Part shown: piece by piece, positions 33,421-42,022 of the stretch
How positions within the stretch are numbered: the stretch's first letter is position 1
Layout: each line of letters starts with the position of its first letter
Assembly (NCBI RefSeq): GCF_014650555.1
Contig: NZ_BMVE01000004.1
Location: 62,001 to 126,000 of the forward strand
Reading direction: 5' to 3'
DNA from: Streptomyces goshikiensis
Lineage (GTDB): Bacteria > Actinomycetota > Actinomycetes > Streptomycetales > Streptomycetaceae
DNA: 64,000 nt
Program-made: the position numbers and the translations under genes
The notes under the pieces: model-generated
The model's database searches: none
Seen by the model: only the letters and a program-made list of their open reading frames with translations
Told to the model about the DNA's origin: nothing

Positions 33421-34308
33421 TCAGACGAGCCGGAAGAGCCCGGCCGCGTTGTCGTGGCAGACGGCGCGCAGCCAGTCGTCGCCCAGCCCCAGGCGGTCGA
33501 GGGCGTCGAGCTGGTGCTCGTAGGGATAGGGGATGTTCGGGAAGTCGGTGCCCAGCAGGATGCGGTCGCCGAGGTCGGCGAGCCGGCCCAGTTCGCCCGG
33601 CGGGAACCCGCTGATCCCTTCGGAGAAGTCGGTGAACGCCATGGTGGTGTCGAGCCGGACCTGCGCGTACCGGTCGGCCAGGTCGAGGAAGTCCGTGTAC
33701 TCGGGCATGCCCATGTGCGCGATGACCAGGGGCAGCGCCGGGTGCCGGGACAGCAGCCGGGCGACCGGCCCGGGCCCGGTGTGCTTGCCCGGGGCGGGCC
33801 CCGACCCGCAGTGGATCACGATGGGGATGCCGGCTTCGGCGAGCAGCCCCCAGACCGGATCGAGGAGACCGTCGTTCGGGTCGTAGCCGCCGACCTGGAT
33901 GTGCGCCTTGAAGATCCGGGCGCCCCCCTCCACGGCCTGCCGGACGTACGCCGCCGCGCCCTCCTCCGGGAAGAAGGTCGCGGTGTGCAGGCAGTCGGGG
34001 GTCCGCGCCGCGAAGCCGGCGGACCAGGAGTTCAGCCAGGCGGCCATCCCGGGCTTGTGCGGGTAGACCATGGCGGTGAAGGCCCGGACCCCGAACTCCC
34101 TCAGCAGCGCGACCCGCTGCTCCTCCTCGTGCCGGTAGGTGATGGGCCATGCGACGCCGGTCAGCGGGCCGGCCGCGTCGAAGTAGTCCCACACCTTCGA
34201 CAGGACCCGCTCGGGCATGAAGTGCGTGTGGACGTCGACCAGTCCGGGCAGTCCGAGCCGCTCCCGGAAGGCGCGCAGGGCCTCAGCCGTGGTCGCGGAC
34301 AAAGCCAT
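33421..34308 (-). CDS. amidohydrolase family TIM-barrel protein
   Basis: A 295-residue metal-dependent hydrolase of the amidohydrolase_2/ACMSD-like group. The metal motif DVHTHF is near residue 25, a second His is in IVIHCGSG, another in VIAHMGMPEY, and the Asp in LLGTDFPNIPY closes the site. The family carries out hydrolysis or non-oxidative decarboxylation; the substrate is unknown. The ATG at 34308 lies within the end of the upstream monooxygenase-fold gene (26-bp overlap), so the two are coupled and probably act on the same compound. Confidence 0.9.
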   Translation of the reverse strand: MALSATTAEALRAFRERLGLPGLVDVHTHFMPERVLSKVWDYFDAAGPLTGVAWPITYRHEEEQRVALLREFGVRAFTAMVYPHKPGMAAWLNSWSAGFAARTPDCLHTATFFPEEGAAAYVRQAVEGGARIFKAHIQVGGYDPNDGLLDPVWGLLAEAGIPIVIHCGSGPAPGKHTGPGPVARLLSRHPALPLVIAHMGMPEYTDFLDLADRYAQVRLDTTMAFTDFSEGISGFPPGELGRLADLGDRILLGTDFPNIPYPYEHQLDALDRLGLGDDWLRAVCHDNAAGLFRLV

Positions 34309-34624
34309 GGCTCCGCTCGACGGTCCCGACGTGCAGGGTGTAGCTCTCGTACCAGTCGGCGCGGCCGCGCTTCATGGCCGCCTGGTGTTCCATGTCCTCG
34401 CGCCAGGCGGCCAGGGAGGCGTGGTCGCGGAAGTAGGCGACGGTGATCCCGAGGCCGCCGGGGGTCCGCGCGGACTCGTATCCGAGGAAACCCGGGTTCG
34501 CCCGGACGATCTCGTTCATCCGGGCGTTCGTCTCGGGGTATCCGGTCTCGTCAGGGGTGCGGACATTGGTGAAAACGGCCATCAAGTACGGCGGTTCGAA
34601 TGCCTGTACGGGCTGGATGCTCAT
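34283..34624 (-). CDS. antibiotic-biosynthesis-monooxygenase-fold (ABM) protein
   Basis: A 113-residue dimeric alpha/beta-barrel protein. It has the ABM pattern of strand (YLMAVFTNVRT), a helix with NARMNEIVRANPGFLGYESARTP and a second strand (GITVAYFRDHASLAAWRED), ending HQAAMKRGRADWYESYTLHVG. Members include heme-degrading and quinone-forming monooxygenases and non-enzymatic stress proteins. The ATG at 34624 is chosen over a GTG at 34633 because GGTGG lies 6 bases before it. The 3' end overlaps the amidohydrolase start. Confidence 0.85.
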   Translation of the reverse strand: MSIQPVQAFEPPYLMAVFTNVRTPDETGYPETNARMNEIVRANPGFLGYESARTPGGLGITVAYFRDHASLAAWREDMEHQAAMKRGRADWYESYTLHVGTVERSHGFVRDHG

Positions 34625-34717
34625 GCCCTCCACCCTCGGCGGCGGCCCCCCGGCGTGTCCAGCGGAATGGGGCCCCGGAGGCCAACGGGATCCAAGTCTT
34701 GACCTTGGACGGCAGTC

Positions 34718-35626
34718 TCAGAACAGCCCGTCCTGCTCGGCGGCGGGACCGGCGGGCGCGATCTCCGCGACGGGCACGTCGGTGCCGGGCCCGGAACGGG
34801 AGCCGCGGCCCGCCCCGTCCGCCGCGGGAGCCGTCAGCTCCCAGCCGGCCAGCAGCCGGGTGTCCACCACGAGCCCGTCCGCGAAGTGCAGGTCCGGCCC
34901 GGCGGCTCCCGCCAGCAGCCCCGCCACGGTCCCGCCGGGCACCAGCTCCGTGACCACCCGCGTGGCGACCGGCAGCCCGGCCAGCCCGAACGCCCCGGCA
35001 TGGTCGGTGACTTCACAGCCCAGCCGCTCCAGCGAATCCGGCCAGCCCGGCAGCGCCGCGGCCCGGGCGTGCAGCTCGGCGACCTCCCCGGCCCGCTCGG
35101 CGGCCGGCGGCAACCGGTCCCGTACGGCGCGCTTGCGGGCGTACGCGATCCGGTCGGGCACCCCGAGCGCCGCCCGCAGCAGTTCCTCGGTGCGGCGGGT
35201 GGCCATCAGCGGCCCCCGCCCCAGCCAGGTCCAGGTCACCGCGCCCTGCTCCAGCAGCCGGGCCGCGCCGCGCTCCTCGGCGGTGATGCCGACCTTGACC
35301 ATCCCGGGCCCGAACCAAGCCAGGTAGACCCGGTAGGTCCGCGGATCGGCGGCGTTGGTGTCGGCGGCGACGGAGAACGACCGGTCCAGCCGGGCGCACT
35401 CGGGGCACTGCGCGCTCCCGGTCCGCCCCGGCACCGCCCGGGCCGTCGGACAGGCCGTCCGCTTCCCGGCCCGCCACACGCCGAGGCAGTGGCGCTCGCC
35501 CCGCGCGGCGAACGCCAGGGGCCGGCCGTACGCGAGCGGGCTGGTGCGCTCCCCGCGCCCCTCCCCGTACCAGCCGATGGCCGGGCTCCCGCCGCTCCAC
35601 CGGATGCCGGTGCACCACCAGGTCAC
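34718..35626 (-). CDS. DUF2797 family protein
   Basis: A 302-residue protein. Residues 60-85 carry a Cys pair (CPTARAV, then CPECARLD) that looks like a metal-binding knuckle. The core YRVYLAWFGPGMVKVGITAEERG near residues 97-118 resembles the first strands of a GIY-YIG nuclease, with the later RRTEELLRAALGVPDRI supplying an acidic residue. Function is unproven. The C-terminal 40 residues are a Pro/Ala/Gly tail. The GTG start at 35626 overlaps the Lrp-family stop by 4 bp (GTGA), so expression is coupled to that regulator. Confidence 0.8.
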   Translation of the reverse strand: MTWWCTGIRWSGGSPAIGWYGEGRGERTSPLAYGRPLAFAARGERHCLGVWRAGKRTACPTARAVPGRTGSAQCPECARLDRSFSVAADTNAADPRTYRVYLAWFGPGMVKVGITAEERGAARLLEQGAVTWTWLGRGPLMATRRTEELLRAALGVPDRIAYARKRAVRDRLPPAAERAGEVAELHARAAALPGWPDSLERLGCEVTDHAGAFGLAGLPVATRVVTELVPGGTVAGLLAGAAGPDLHFADGLVVDTRLLAGWELTAPAADGAGRGSRSGPGTDVPVAEIAPAGPAAEQDGLF

Positions 35627-36057
35627 AGCGGGAGCGGGCGCTCGAAGAAGGTGTCCAGCACGACGGTCGCGTGGGTGCCGCTGACGCCTTCGATGGCGTA
35701 GAGGCGGCGCAGCACGTCCTGCAGCTGCTCGGTCGACGCCGTGCGCACCTTCACCAGCACGGAGGCACTGCCCGCGATGACGTGCGCTTCCTGGATCTCG
35801 GCGATGCCCTCGAAGGCGGCCCCCGAGTCACCCATCCACGCGTTGGAGTCGACCATGACGTAGGCCAGCACCCCGATGCCGACCGCGGCCGGGTCCACGT
35901 CGACCGTCGTCCGCCGGATCACCCCGCGCTCGCGCAGTTTGCGCACCCGCTCGTGGGTGGCCCCGGCCGACAGCCCGACGGCCGCGCCGAGCACGGCGTA
36001 CGACTGACCCGCGTCCTCCTGGAGGCACCGGACGAGCGCCCGGTCGATGTCGTCCAC
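35623..36057 (-). CDS. Lrp/AsnC family transcriptional regulator
   Basis: A 144-residue regulator. The AsnC-type HTH is VDDIDRALVRCLQEDAGQSY followed by AVGLSAGATHERVRKLRERGVI (residues 1-50). The C-terminal RAM/ligand domain follows, with AHVIAGSASVLVKVRTAST. The GTG at 36057 is chosen because GGAAGGA precedes it by about 7 bases; in-frame ATG codons at 36123 and 36150 would add 22 or 31 residues without a ribosome site. It sits directly before the DUF2797 gene, and an amino-acid effector is likely but unknown. Confidence 0.88.
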   Translation of the reverse strand: MDDIDRALVRCLQEDAGQSYAVLGAAVGLSAGATHERVRKLRERGVIRRTTVDVDPAAVGIGVLAYVMVDSNAWMGDSGAAFEGIAEIQEAHVIAGSASVLVKVRTASTEQLQDVLRRLYAIEGVSGTHATVVLDTFFERPLPL

Positions 36058-36181
36058 GCGATCTTCCTTCCACCGGCCCGTCAGTTCTTGCGCAGACGGT
36101 ACCTGATCCTGCAATCCCACCATCACACCGAACAAGATTCGAAAATCCATCCCGGACCGAGGGGGACTTCCACCGCCCCGG

Positions 36182-36547
36182 TCAGCGGGCGACGAACTCG
36201 GTGAGGATCGCCTGCACCTCGTAGATGTTCACTCCCTTGGTGAACGTCTTCTCGATCGGCGCGGCCGTGCCCGAGATCCAGATCTTGAGCTCGGCGTCGA
36301 GGTCGAAGTGGCCGGCCGTCTCCACCGAGAAGTGCGTGATGCTCCGGTACGGGACCGAGTGGTACTCGACCTTCTTGCCCGTGAGCCCCTGCTTGTCGAT
36401 GAGCACCAGCCGCCGGTCGGTGAACAGGATCGTGTCGCGTATCAGCAGGTAGGCGGCGTGCACCTGCTCCCCCTGGCCGAGCAGCCGCGCGTAGTCGCGC
36501 TGCGCCGTCGCCGGATCGGTGGAGTGCGCGTTCCCGAACAGGCCCAT
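36182..36547 (-). CDS. bacterial PH-domain protein
   Basis: A 121-residue protein comprising one bacterial pleckstrin-homology-like domain: QGEQVHAAYLLIRDTILFTDRRLVLIDKQGLTGKKVEY then PYRSITHFSVETAG and AELKIWI, ending with a helix (KGVNIYEVQAILTEFVA). Such proteins form rings and are stress-linked, with no defined biochemistry. The ATG at 36547 is preceded by AAGGGGG on the coding strand. It appears monocistronic. Confidence 0.9.
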   Translation of the reverse strand: MGLFGNAHSTDPATAQRDYARLLGQGEQVHAAYLLIRDTILFTDRRLVLIDKQGLTGKKVEYHSVPYRSITHFSVETAGHFDLDAELKIWISGTAAPIEKTFTKGVNIYEVQAILTEFVAR

Positions 36548-36730
36548 GAGAGTCCCCCTTTGCCGGTGCCGGAACCGGCCACGGGGCCGTTCCGGACGAT
36601 CTCCCGAAACCGTAGCCAGGCCCCCGGCCCCCCACGTCCCCCGCCGGACCGACCCGAACCCGGAAGCTCCCCCGAGCCACCCCTCCCCACAGAGGAGGAG
36701 AGGTGAACCCAGAACCACACCGGACAACGC

Positions 36731-36762
36731 AAGAGGCCCCCCGGCGAACCGGGGGGCCTCTT
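36731..36762 (-). terminator. terminator of tRNA-Arg(ACG)
   Basis: Perfect 14-bp stem AAGAGGCCCCCCGG / CCGGGGGGCCTCTT with a CGAA loop, 7 bases after the tRNA 3' end. Confidence 0.92.
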
Positions 36763-36768
36763 CGGCTG

Positions 36769-36841
36769 TGCACTCGGCAGGATTCGAACCTGCAACCTTC
36801 TGATCCGTAGTCAGATGCTCTATCCGTTAAGCTACGAGTGC
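36769..36841 (-). tRNA. tRNA-Arg (anticodon ACG)
   Basis: A 73-nt tRNA. The acceptor GCACTCG / CGAGTGC pairs fully, the anticodon arm CTGAC-TACGGAT region presents ACG, the T loop is GGTTCGAATCC, and the discriminator is A. The wobble A is the substrate of TadA, encoded at 19096-19638. CCA is not encoded. Confidence 0.96.
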
Positions 36842-37051
36842 TTGGGCTTCCCGGGGTTTTGCGCCCCGTTGGCCTTGCGAGAACAACAATACATGGACCT
36901 CGGCGGGACGCGAAATCCATTAGGCGAACCGCCTCTGACCTGCGGAAACGGCCAGAACGAAGATCATTCGACGGTGATCGGCGGCGGCGTTGAGGAGGGG
37001 CGGGCCGCAGGTCCCGGGGTGCTCCGCGCGGGAACGGGGCCCGAACGCACG

Positions 37052-37081
37052 GAAGCCCCGGTCCGTGAGGACCGGGGCTTC
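37052..37081 (-). terminator. terminator of tRNA-Ser(GCT)
   Basis: Perfect 13-bp stem GAAGCCCCGGTCC / GGACCGGGGCTTC with a GTGA loop, 8 bases after the tRNA. Confidence 0.92.
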
Positions 37082-37089
37082 GCAAGGTG

Positions 37090-37180
37090 CGGAGGCGGAG
37101 GGATTTGAACCCTCGATGGGGGGTAAGCCCCAAACCGCATTAGCAGTGCGGCGCCATAGACCGGACTAGGCGACGCCTCC
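37090..37180 (-). tRNA. tRNA-Ser (anticodon GCT)
   Basis: A 91-nt class II tRNA with acceptor GGAGGCG / CGCCTCC, anticodon arm CCGCA-CTGCTAA-TGCGG presenting GCT (reads AGC/AGU), a long variable arm and discriminator G. Confidence 0.96.
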
Positions 37181-37401
37181 AGCACACCCCCGCGTACGAG
37201 GGTGCGTGCAGATGATGACACAGCCCGGGGGCCGCTCACCAATCCGCTCCCACGGTACAAGCAGCGGAGGCCGCAGGGCAAAGCCTTATCCCCGCGCCCG
37301 CACCCGGAGGCGGCGACGCAATCGAACGTGCCCCCGTACGCAACGTCGGGGCACGCGCGTCGTTGATCAGGCGTACGCGTACGGACGACCTGGAGTGCAC
37401 C

Positions 37402-37857
37402 ATGCTGCGTCTCGCCGCCTTCGCCGTCACTTCCGCCCTGGCCGCCCCGGCCGCACTGGCCGCCGCCGGGCCTCCGCTGCCACCGCTGTCCTCGCTGCCC
37501 GTGACCCGGTTGCTGAACGGGGGGCAGCCCGACCGCCTCACCATCGTCGTCTCCGGCACCGGCAATCCGCTGGCCGACGGCGAGTACCTGCTGGAGTGCG
37601 AACCCGTCGGCGGCAACCACCCCGAGGCCGAGCAGGCGTGCGCCCGCCTCGGCGAGTTCGCGAAAGCGGGCAAAGACCCCTTCGCGGCCGACAACAGGCG
37701 GCAGCTGTGCACGATGCAGGACGGTGGTCCGGCCACCGCCCATGTCACCGGCACCTGGCAGGGACACAAAGTGGACACCACGTTCCGGAGGAAGAACGGC
37801 TGTGAGATCAGCCGTTGGAACGATTTGGAACCTGTGCTTCCGCCCGCGCGCGCCTGA
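37402..37857 (+). CDS. subtilisin-inhibitor-like (SSI family) secreted protein
   Basis: A 151-residue secreted protein with a signal peptide (MLRLAAFAVTSALAAPAALA). The mature domain matches SSI: LTIVVSGTG, LLECEPVGGNHPEAEQAC, a second Cys pair and the conserved VTGTWQGHKVDTTFRRKNGCEISRW. SSI proteins inhibit subtilisin-type and related proteases outside the cell. Around the reactive loop the sequence is LCTMQDGGPA, so P1 is Met by position, but the canonical hydrophobic-acidic-Pro order after it (VYDP) is altered. Thus the inhibitory specificity may differ. The ATG at 37402 starts the signal peptide. Confidence 0.85.
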   Translation: MLRLAAFAVTSALAAPAALAAAGPPLPPLSSLPVTRLLNGGQPDRLTIVVSGTGNPLADGEYLLECEPVGGNHPEAEQACARLGEFAKAGKDPFAADNRRQLCTMQDGGPATAHVTGTWQGHKVDTTFRRKNGCEISRWNDLEPVLPPARA

Positions 37858-37976
37858 CCAGGGAGGATGCCGGGATGTGGAGGTTCCGCACCCGCATCCG
37901 CCACCCCGCCGCGGGGCAGTGCGCTTAGACTCCTCCCGTGACATGCCGGTAGTTGTGGTCAGGGAGGAAGCTCGTC

Positions 37977-40900
37977 GTGAGCAGCAGGCCATCCCGAGGC
38001 GCTGCTCGCCTCGCAGCAATACTCGACGCTCTTCCGGACGCGCTGTTGCTCGTCAACGCCAACGGCACGGTCGTCAACGCGAATTCGATCGCCCTTGAGG
38101 TCATGGAGAGCCCCGGCACCGGGCTCGTCGGCCGCGGGGTGCTCGACCTCCTGCCCGAGTTCGACTCCAAGCTGATCCCCGGCTCCATGCGCCGGCCCGG
38201 CGAGGACGAGGGCGGGCGCGCCAAACCACAGCGGATGATCGCGCGCCGTACCGACGGCTCCGAGTTCCCCGTCGAGGTCACCAGCGCCCATCTCGACGGC
38301 CGTGACGCCTACCGCGAGCCCCAGCCCTCGTACACCGGCGACGAGCTGCTGATGCTCGTCGTACGGGACCTCTCCGAGACCGTGGACACCGAGGCCGAGC
38401 TGGCCCGCTCGCAGCGCCAGACCGAGATGATCCTGCGGGCGGCCGCCGAGGGCGTCGTGGGCACCGACACGGACGGCCGGGTCGTCCTGGTCAACCCGGC
38501 CGCGGCCCAGATCCTCGGCTACCGCGCCACCGACCTCGGCAACCGCGAGCTGCACGGGCTGATCCAGCACTCGCGCGCCGACGGTTCGCCGTTCCCCTTC
38601 GAGGAGTCCCCGCTCGCCGACACCCTGCGCAGCGGCCGCAAGCACCGGGTCCGCGGCCAGGTCCTGTGGAACAAGGCCGGGCAGCCGGTCGCCGTGGACC
38701 TGACGACCTCTCCCGTACGGGACGGCGAGCTGCTCGTCGGCGCCGTGATGACCTTCACCGACCGGCGCCGCTACGACGCCCTCGCCGCGCGCCACGCCCA
38801 GTTGCTGGCCGTGCTCGGCGACTCGCTGCGCGGTCCGCTGGACGAACTGCGCGGGGAGCTGGCGACGCTGGCCGCCGACGACGCGGGCCAGCTGTGGCCG
38901 GAGGCCAACCAGCTGCTGCACCATCTGGCCGCCGGGTACTCCCGGATGACCACGCTGGTGGACAACGTGCTCGGCTTCCAGCGCCTGGACGCGGGCACGG
39001 ACAGGCTCGCGAAGAAGAAGGTCCTGATCAACACGGTCGTCGCGGCCGGTGTCGACGGCGCCGTCGAGCTGATCGGGCCCGGGCGGGCCCAGTTCGCCAT
39101 CCACGCGCCGACCATCGAGGCCGAGGTGGACGCGGAGCGGATCTCGACCGCGCTCGCGCACCTGGTCGCGGATGTCGCCGGGGTGGACGCCACCGGCAAG
39201 ACGCCCCAGGGCAGCGGGTACATGGACTCCACGATCGTGGTGGCCGCCGCGCAGCGGGGCGATGTCGTACGGATCGAGGTGCGCGGCCCCTACGAGGGCG
39301 GCAACCCGGTGCACGAGCCGATCGTGCGGGGCATCGTGACCGCGCACGGCGGGGTGCTCCAGACGGTCGAGGTGCCGGGTGCTCCGGGCGGGGCGTACGT
39401 GCTGGAGCTTCCGCTGGGCGCGGGGGCCGGGACGGTGACGCTGCCCGAGCCGGCGGAGGAGCCGGAAGGCGACAAGGCGGCCGGGGGCGGCGAGGGCGGC
39501 GACCGTGACGCGGCCAAGGCCGGCGGGCCCGCGGGTCCCGCCGGGCGGCGTGCCCGGCGCGGTGTGGACGCGTTCCTGGAAGACGAGGCGGCCGACGCCG
39601 CGGCGGCCTCCGCCAAGGCTCCCGAGGGCCGCGAGGGCGGGGGCGCGCTGGCGCTGCCGTCCGGGCGGCGGCGGGGCGGCGAGGCCGGTGCCCGTGACGC
39701 GGGCCCCGAGCTCGCGCAGTCCCCGGTGAACCCGGCGGGCCTGGGCACCGGGCGCCGTCGCGGCCGGGACGGCGACGGCAGCGGCGAGGGCGGCCAGGGC
39801 GGCTCCGGGCGGCCGGTGCCCCCGCAGGGCACCGCCATGCCCGCGCTGCCGCCCGTGCCGGTGCCCCCGATCCCGGTGACCGAGCATCCGGCCGCGCGCC
39901 GCAGGGCGCTGGGTCCGGCCGGCCCGGCCGCGCAGGCCGGTGGTCCGGTGCCGGCGACCGGGCTCGCCCCCGCCGCTCCGGCCGCGGCTCCGGTACGGCC
40001 GATCGCGCCCGAGGGCGGCTTCGCGCTGCCGGCCGGACCGACCCCCGCCGCCGCGCCCGGCCAGGCCGCCGCGCCGGTTCCGCCGGCTTCGCAGACTCCT
40101 CCGGCTCCTTCCGCTCCTTCCGCCCCTCCGGCACCTTCCGCGCAGCCCGCGCCTTCCGCACCGCAGGCCCCCGCCATGGCCGGTGCGGTGCCCGCTCCCG
40201 CCGGGACCGACGCCGAGGGCGAAGCCCCGGCCGGCCGTCGTGCCCGCCGGACCCTGAGCGCCCCCGCGGCGCAGCCCGAGGCTCCCGACGCGCAGGCCCC
40301 CGAGGCGGCGCCGGAGTCCGGGGAGACGGTGCCCCCGACGGGGCGGCGCCGTGCACTGCCCGCGACCCCCGCGTGGCCCGTACCGGCGGCGCGGACCCCC
40401 GACGAGGACGACTCCGCCGCGGGGCCGCTCTCCGTACCCGGTGCCCGTCGTCCCCAGGAGGCCCCGGCTGAGTCAGGGCAGCCGATCAGCGTGCGTGCGC
40501 TCGGCACCCTGGGCCAGGGCATCTCCGTAGACGCCTCCGGCTCCGGACGCCGTCGCCGGCTCGCCGAGCCCGCGCCCCAGGGGCGGGCGTTCGCCATAGG
40601 GGCTCCCGAAGCGGGCTCCGCCGAGGGCCCCGAGCCGCTGGACGGCCCCGGTGGCGCCGTCGAGGTGGTCAACCGGCCCGTACCGGCGCCCGTGGACGAC
40701 GAGCTGCCCCCGGAGCCCCTGGACAACCCGCGCCGGCTCCTGGTGTGGCCCGCGCCCGACGCGCAGACGCAGCAGGCGCTGAGCGACCGCGGCTACCGCC
40801 CGGTGATCGTGCATTCCCGCGAGGAGGTGGACGCGCAGATCGCCGCGTTCCCCGCCGCGCTGTTCGTGGACCCGCTCACGGGTCCCATCACCCGGACCGC

Positions 40901-41429
40901 CCTGCAGTCCCTGCGCCAGGCTGCGGTGGCCGCCGAGGTGCCCGTACTGGTCACGGCCGGGCTGGGACACGCCACGCGCGAGGCGGCGTACGGCGCCGAT
41001 CCGGCCGTCCTCCTCAAGGCGCTCGCGCCCCGGGACAGCGAACAGCACCCTTCCCGGGTGCTGCTGATCGAGGAGCACGACGCGATCGCGACCGCGCTGA
41101 CCGCCGCGCTGGAGCGGCGCGGCCTCCAGGTCGCCCGGGCCGGGGCCGACACCGACGCCGTGGAGCTGGCGACCCGGATGCGACCCAACCTGGTGGTCAT
41201 GGACCTGATGCAGGTCCGCCGTCGGCGCGCCGGGATCGTGGACTGGCTGCGTGCCAACGGACAGTTGAACCACACTCCGCTGGTCGTCTACACGGCGACG
41301 GGGATCGAGCCCGCCGAACTGCCGCGGCTGGCCTCGGGCGAGAGCGTGCTGTTCCTCGCCGAACGGGCCAACACGGCGGACGTACAGGGCCGCATCGTGG
41401 ACCTGCTGGCCAAGATCGGAACCAACTAG
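37977..41429 (+). CDS. giant PAS / degenerate kinase / double receiver-like protein
   Basis: A 1150-residue cytoplasmic protein. Two PAS domains (about 10-125, 145-260) precede a coiled helical pair and an ATPase-like fold (about 270-480). The H-box is degenerate: LGDSLRGPLDELRG replaces S-H-E-(L/I)-R-(T)-P-L, so the phosphoacceptor His is missing, and the N and G boxes are not recognisable. Then come about 430 residues of Ala/Pro/Gly linker with repeated GRRRA motifs. Two receiver-like domains end the protein; the last reads VLLIEEHDAIATAL, VVMDLMQVRRRRAG, VVYTATG. It is probably a signalling scaffold, not a kinase. The GTG at 37977 follows GGGAGGA. Confidence 0.75.
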   Translation: MSSRPSRGAARLAAILDALPDALLLVNANGTVVNANSIALEVMESPGTGLVGRGVLDLLPEFDSKLIPGSMRRPGEDEGGRAKPQRMIARRTDGSEFPVEVTSAHLDGRDAYREPQPSYTGDELLMLVVRDLSETVDTEAELARSQRQTEMILRAAAEGVVGTDTDGRVVLVNPAAAQILGYRATDLGNRELHGLIQHSRADGSPFPFEESPLADTLRSGRKHRVRGQVLWNKAGQPVAVDLTTSPVRDGELLVGAVMTFTDRRRYDALAARHAQLLAVLGDSLRGPLDELRGELATLAADDAGQLWPEANQLLHHLAAGYSRMTTLVDNVLGFQRLDAGTDRLAKKKVLINTVVAAGVDGAVELIGPGRAQFAIHAPTIEAEVDAERISTALAHLVADVAGVDATGKTPQGSGYMDSTIVVAAAQRGDVVRIEVRGPYEGGNPVHEPIVRGIVTAHGGVLQTVEVPGAPGGAYVLELPLGAGAGTVTLPEPAEEPEGDKAAGGGEGGDRDAAKAGGPAGPAGRRARRGVDAFLEDEAADAAAASAKAPEGREGGGALALPSGRRRGGEAGARDAGPELAQSPVNPAGLGTGRRRGRDGDGSGEGGQGGSGRPVPPQGTAMPALPPVPVPPIPVTEHPAARRRALGPAGPAAQAGGPVPATGLAPAAPAAAPVRPIAPEGGFALPAGPTPAAAPGQAAAPVPPASQTPPAPSAPSAPPAPSAQPAPSAPQAPAMAGAVPAPAGTDAEGEAPAGRRARRTLSAPAAQPEAPDAQAPEAAPESGETVPPTGRRRALPATPAWPVPAARTPDEDDSAAGPLSVPGARRPQEAPAESGQPISVRALGTLGQGISVDASGSGRRRRLAEPAPQGRAFAIGAPEAGSAEGPEPLDGPGGAVEVVNRPVPAPVDDELPPEPLDNPRRLLVWPAPDAQTQQALSDRGYRPVIVHSREEVDAQIAAFPAALFVDPLTGPITRTALQSLRQAAVAAEVPVLVTAGLGHATREAAYGADPAVLLKALAPRDSEQHPSRVLLIEEHDAIATALTAALERRGLQVARAGADTDAVELATRMRPNLVVMDLMQVRRRRAGIVDWLRANGQLNHTPLVVYTATGIEPAELPRLASGESVLFLAERANTADVQGRIVDLLAKIGTN

Positions 41430-41442
41430 TCATCCTGGCCGC

Positions 41443-42015
41443 ATGGCCATCACCGACACGCCCGAGCACACCGTCCCCGCCGACAACGGTGAGGTGAACC
41501 TGCTCATCGCCCGCCAGGTGGAGCCGGGCCACGAGGAGACGTTCGAGGCGTGGGCCCACGGGATCCTGGAGACGGCCGCGGCCTTCCCGGACCACCTGGG
41601 GTACGGACTGTTCCGTCCGGCGACGGAGGGCGGCCCCTGATTCCTGGTGCACCGCTTCCGCAACGAGGCGGCGTTCCAGCGCTGGCAGGACTCCGCCGAG
41701 CGGGCCCAGTGGTTCTCGAACTGCCTCGGCCACCACCACACGGAGATAGCCCGGCGGGAACTGCACGGGATGGAGACCTGGTTCGCCAAGCCGGGTACGA
41801 CCCGGCCCGCGCCGCCGCGCTGGAAGATGGCGGTCAGCTCGGGGCTGGCCATCTTCCCGATCTCGCTCGCGGGCAACGCGGTGCTCGGGCCGTACCTGGT
41901 GGATCTGCACTTCGTCCTGCGGACGGCCGCCTTCGCCGTCGTCTTCAGCACCCTGATGACCTACCTGGCGATGCCGGCCGTCAGCAGGCTGCTGCGGCCG
42001 TGGCTGACGAAGTGA
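41443..42015 (+). pseudogene. ABM-type monooxygenase interrupted by an in-frame TGA
   Basis: The frame encodes an antibiotic-biosynthesis-monooxygenase protein of about 190 residues with C-terminal membrane segments, but a TGA stop at 41638-41640 splits it. Upstream it ends FRPATEGGP; downstream the same frame continues FLVHRFRNEAAFQRWQDSAE and then LHGMETWFA and two hydrophobic helices. In relatives I remember, GGP is followed by Trp (TGG), so one G-to-A change explains the stop. Both halves keep good Streptomyces codon use, so the change is recent, or is a sequencing error, or is read through. Translation could restart at a GTG at 41647. Confidence 0.75.
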
Positions 42016-42022
42016 GCCACGG

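Noticed and set aside
36769..37180. tRNA genes as integration sites
   Set aside because: No integrase, excisionase or duplicated tRNA 3' end was seen near any of the four tRNA genes.
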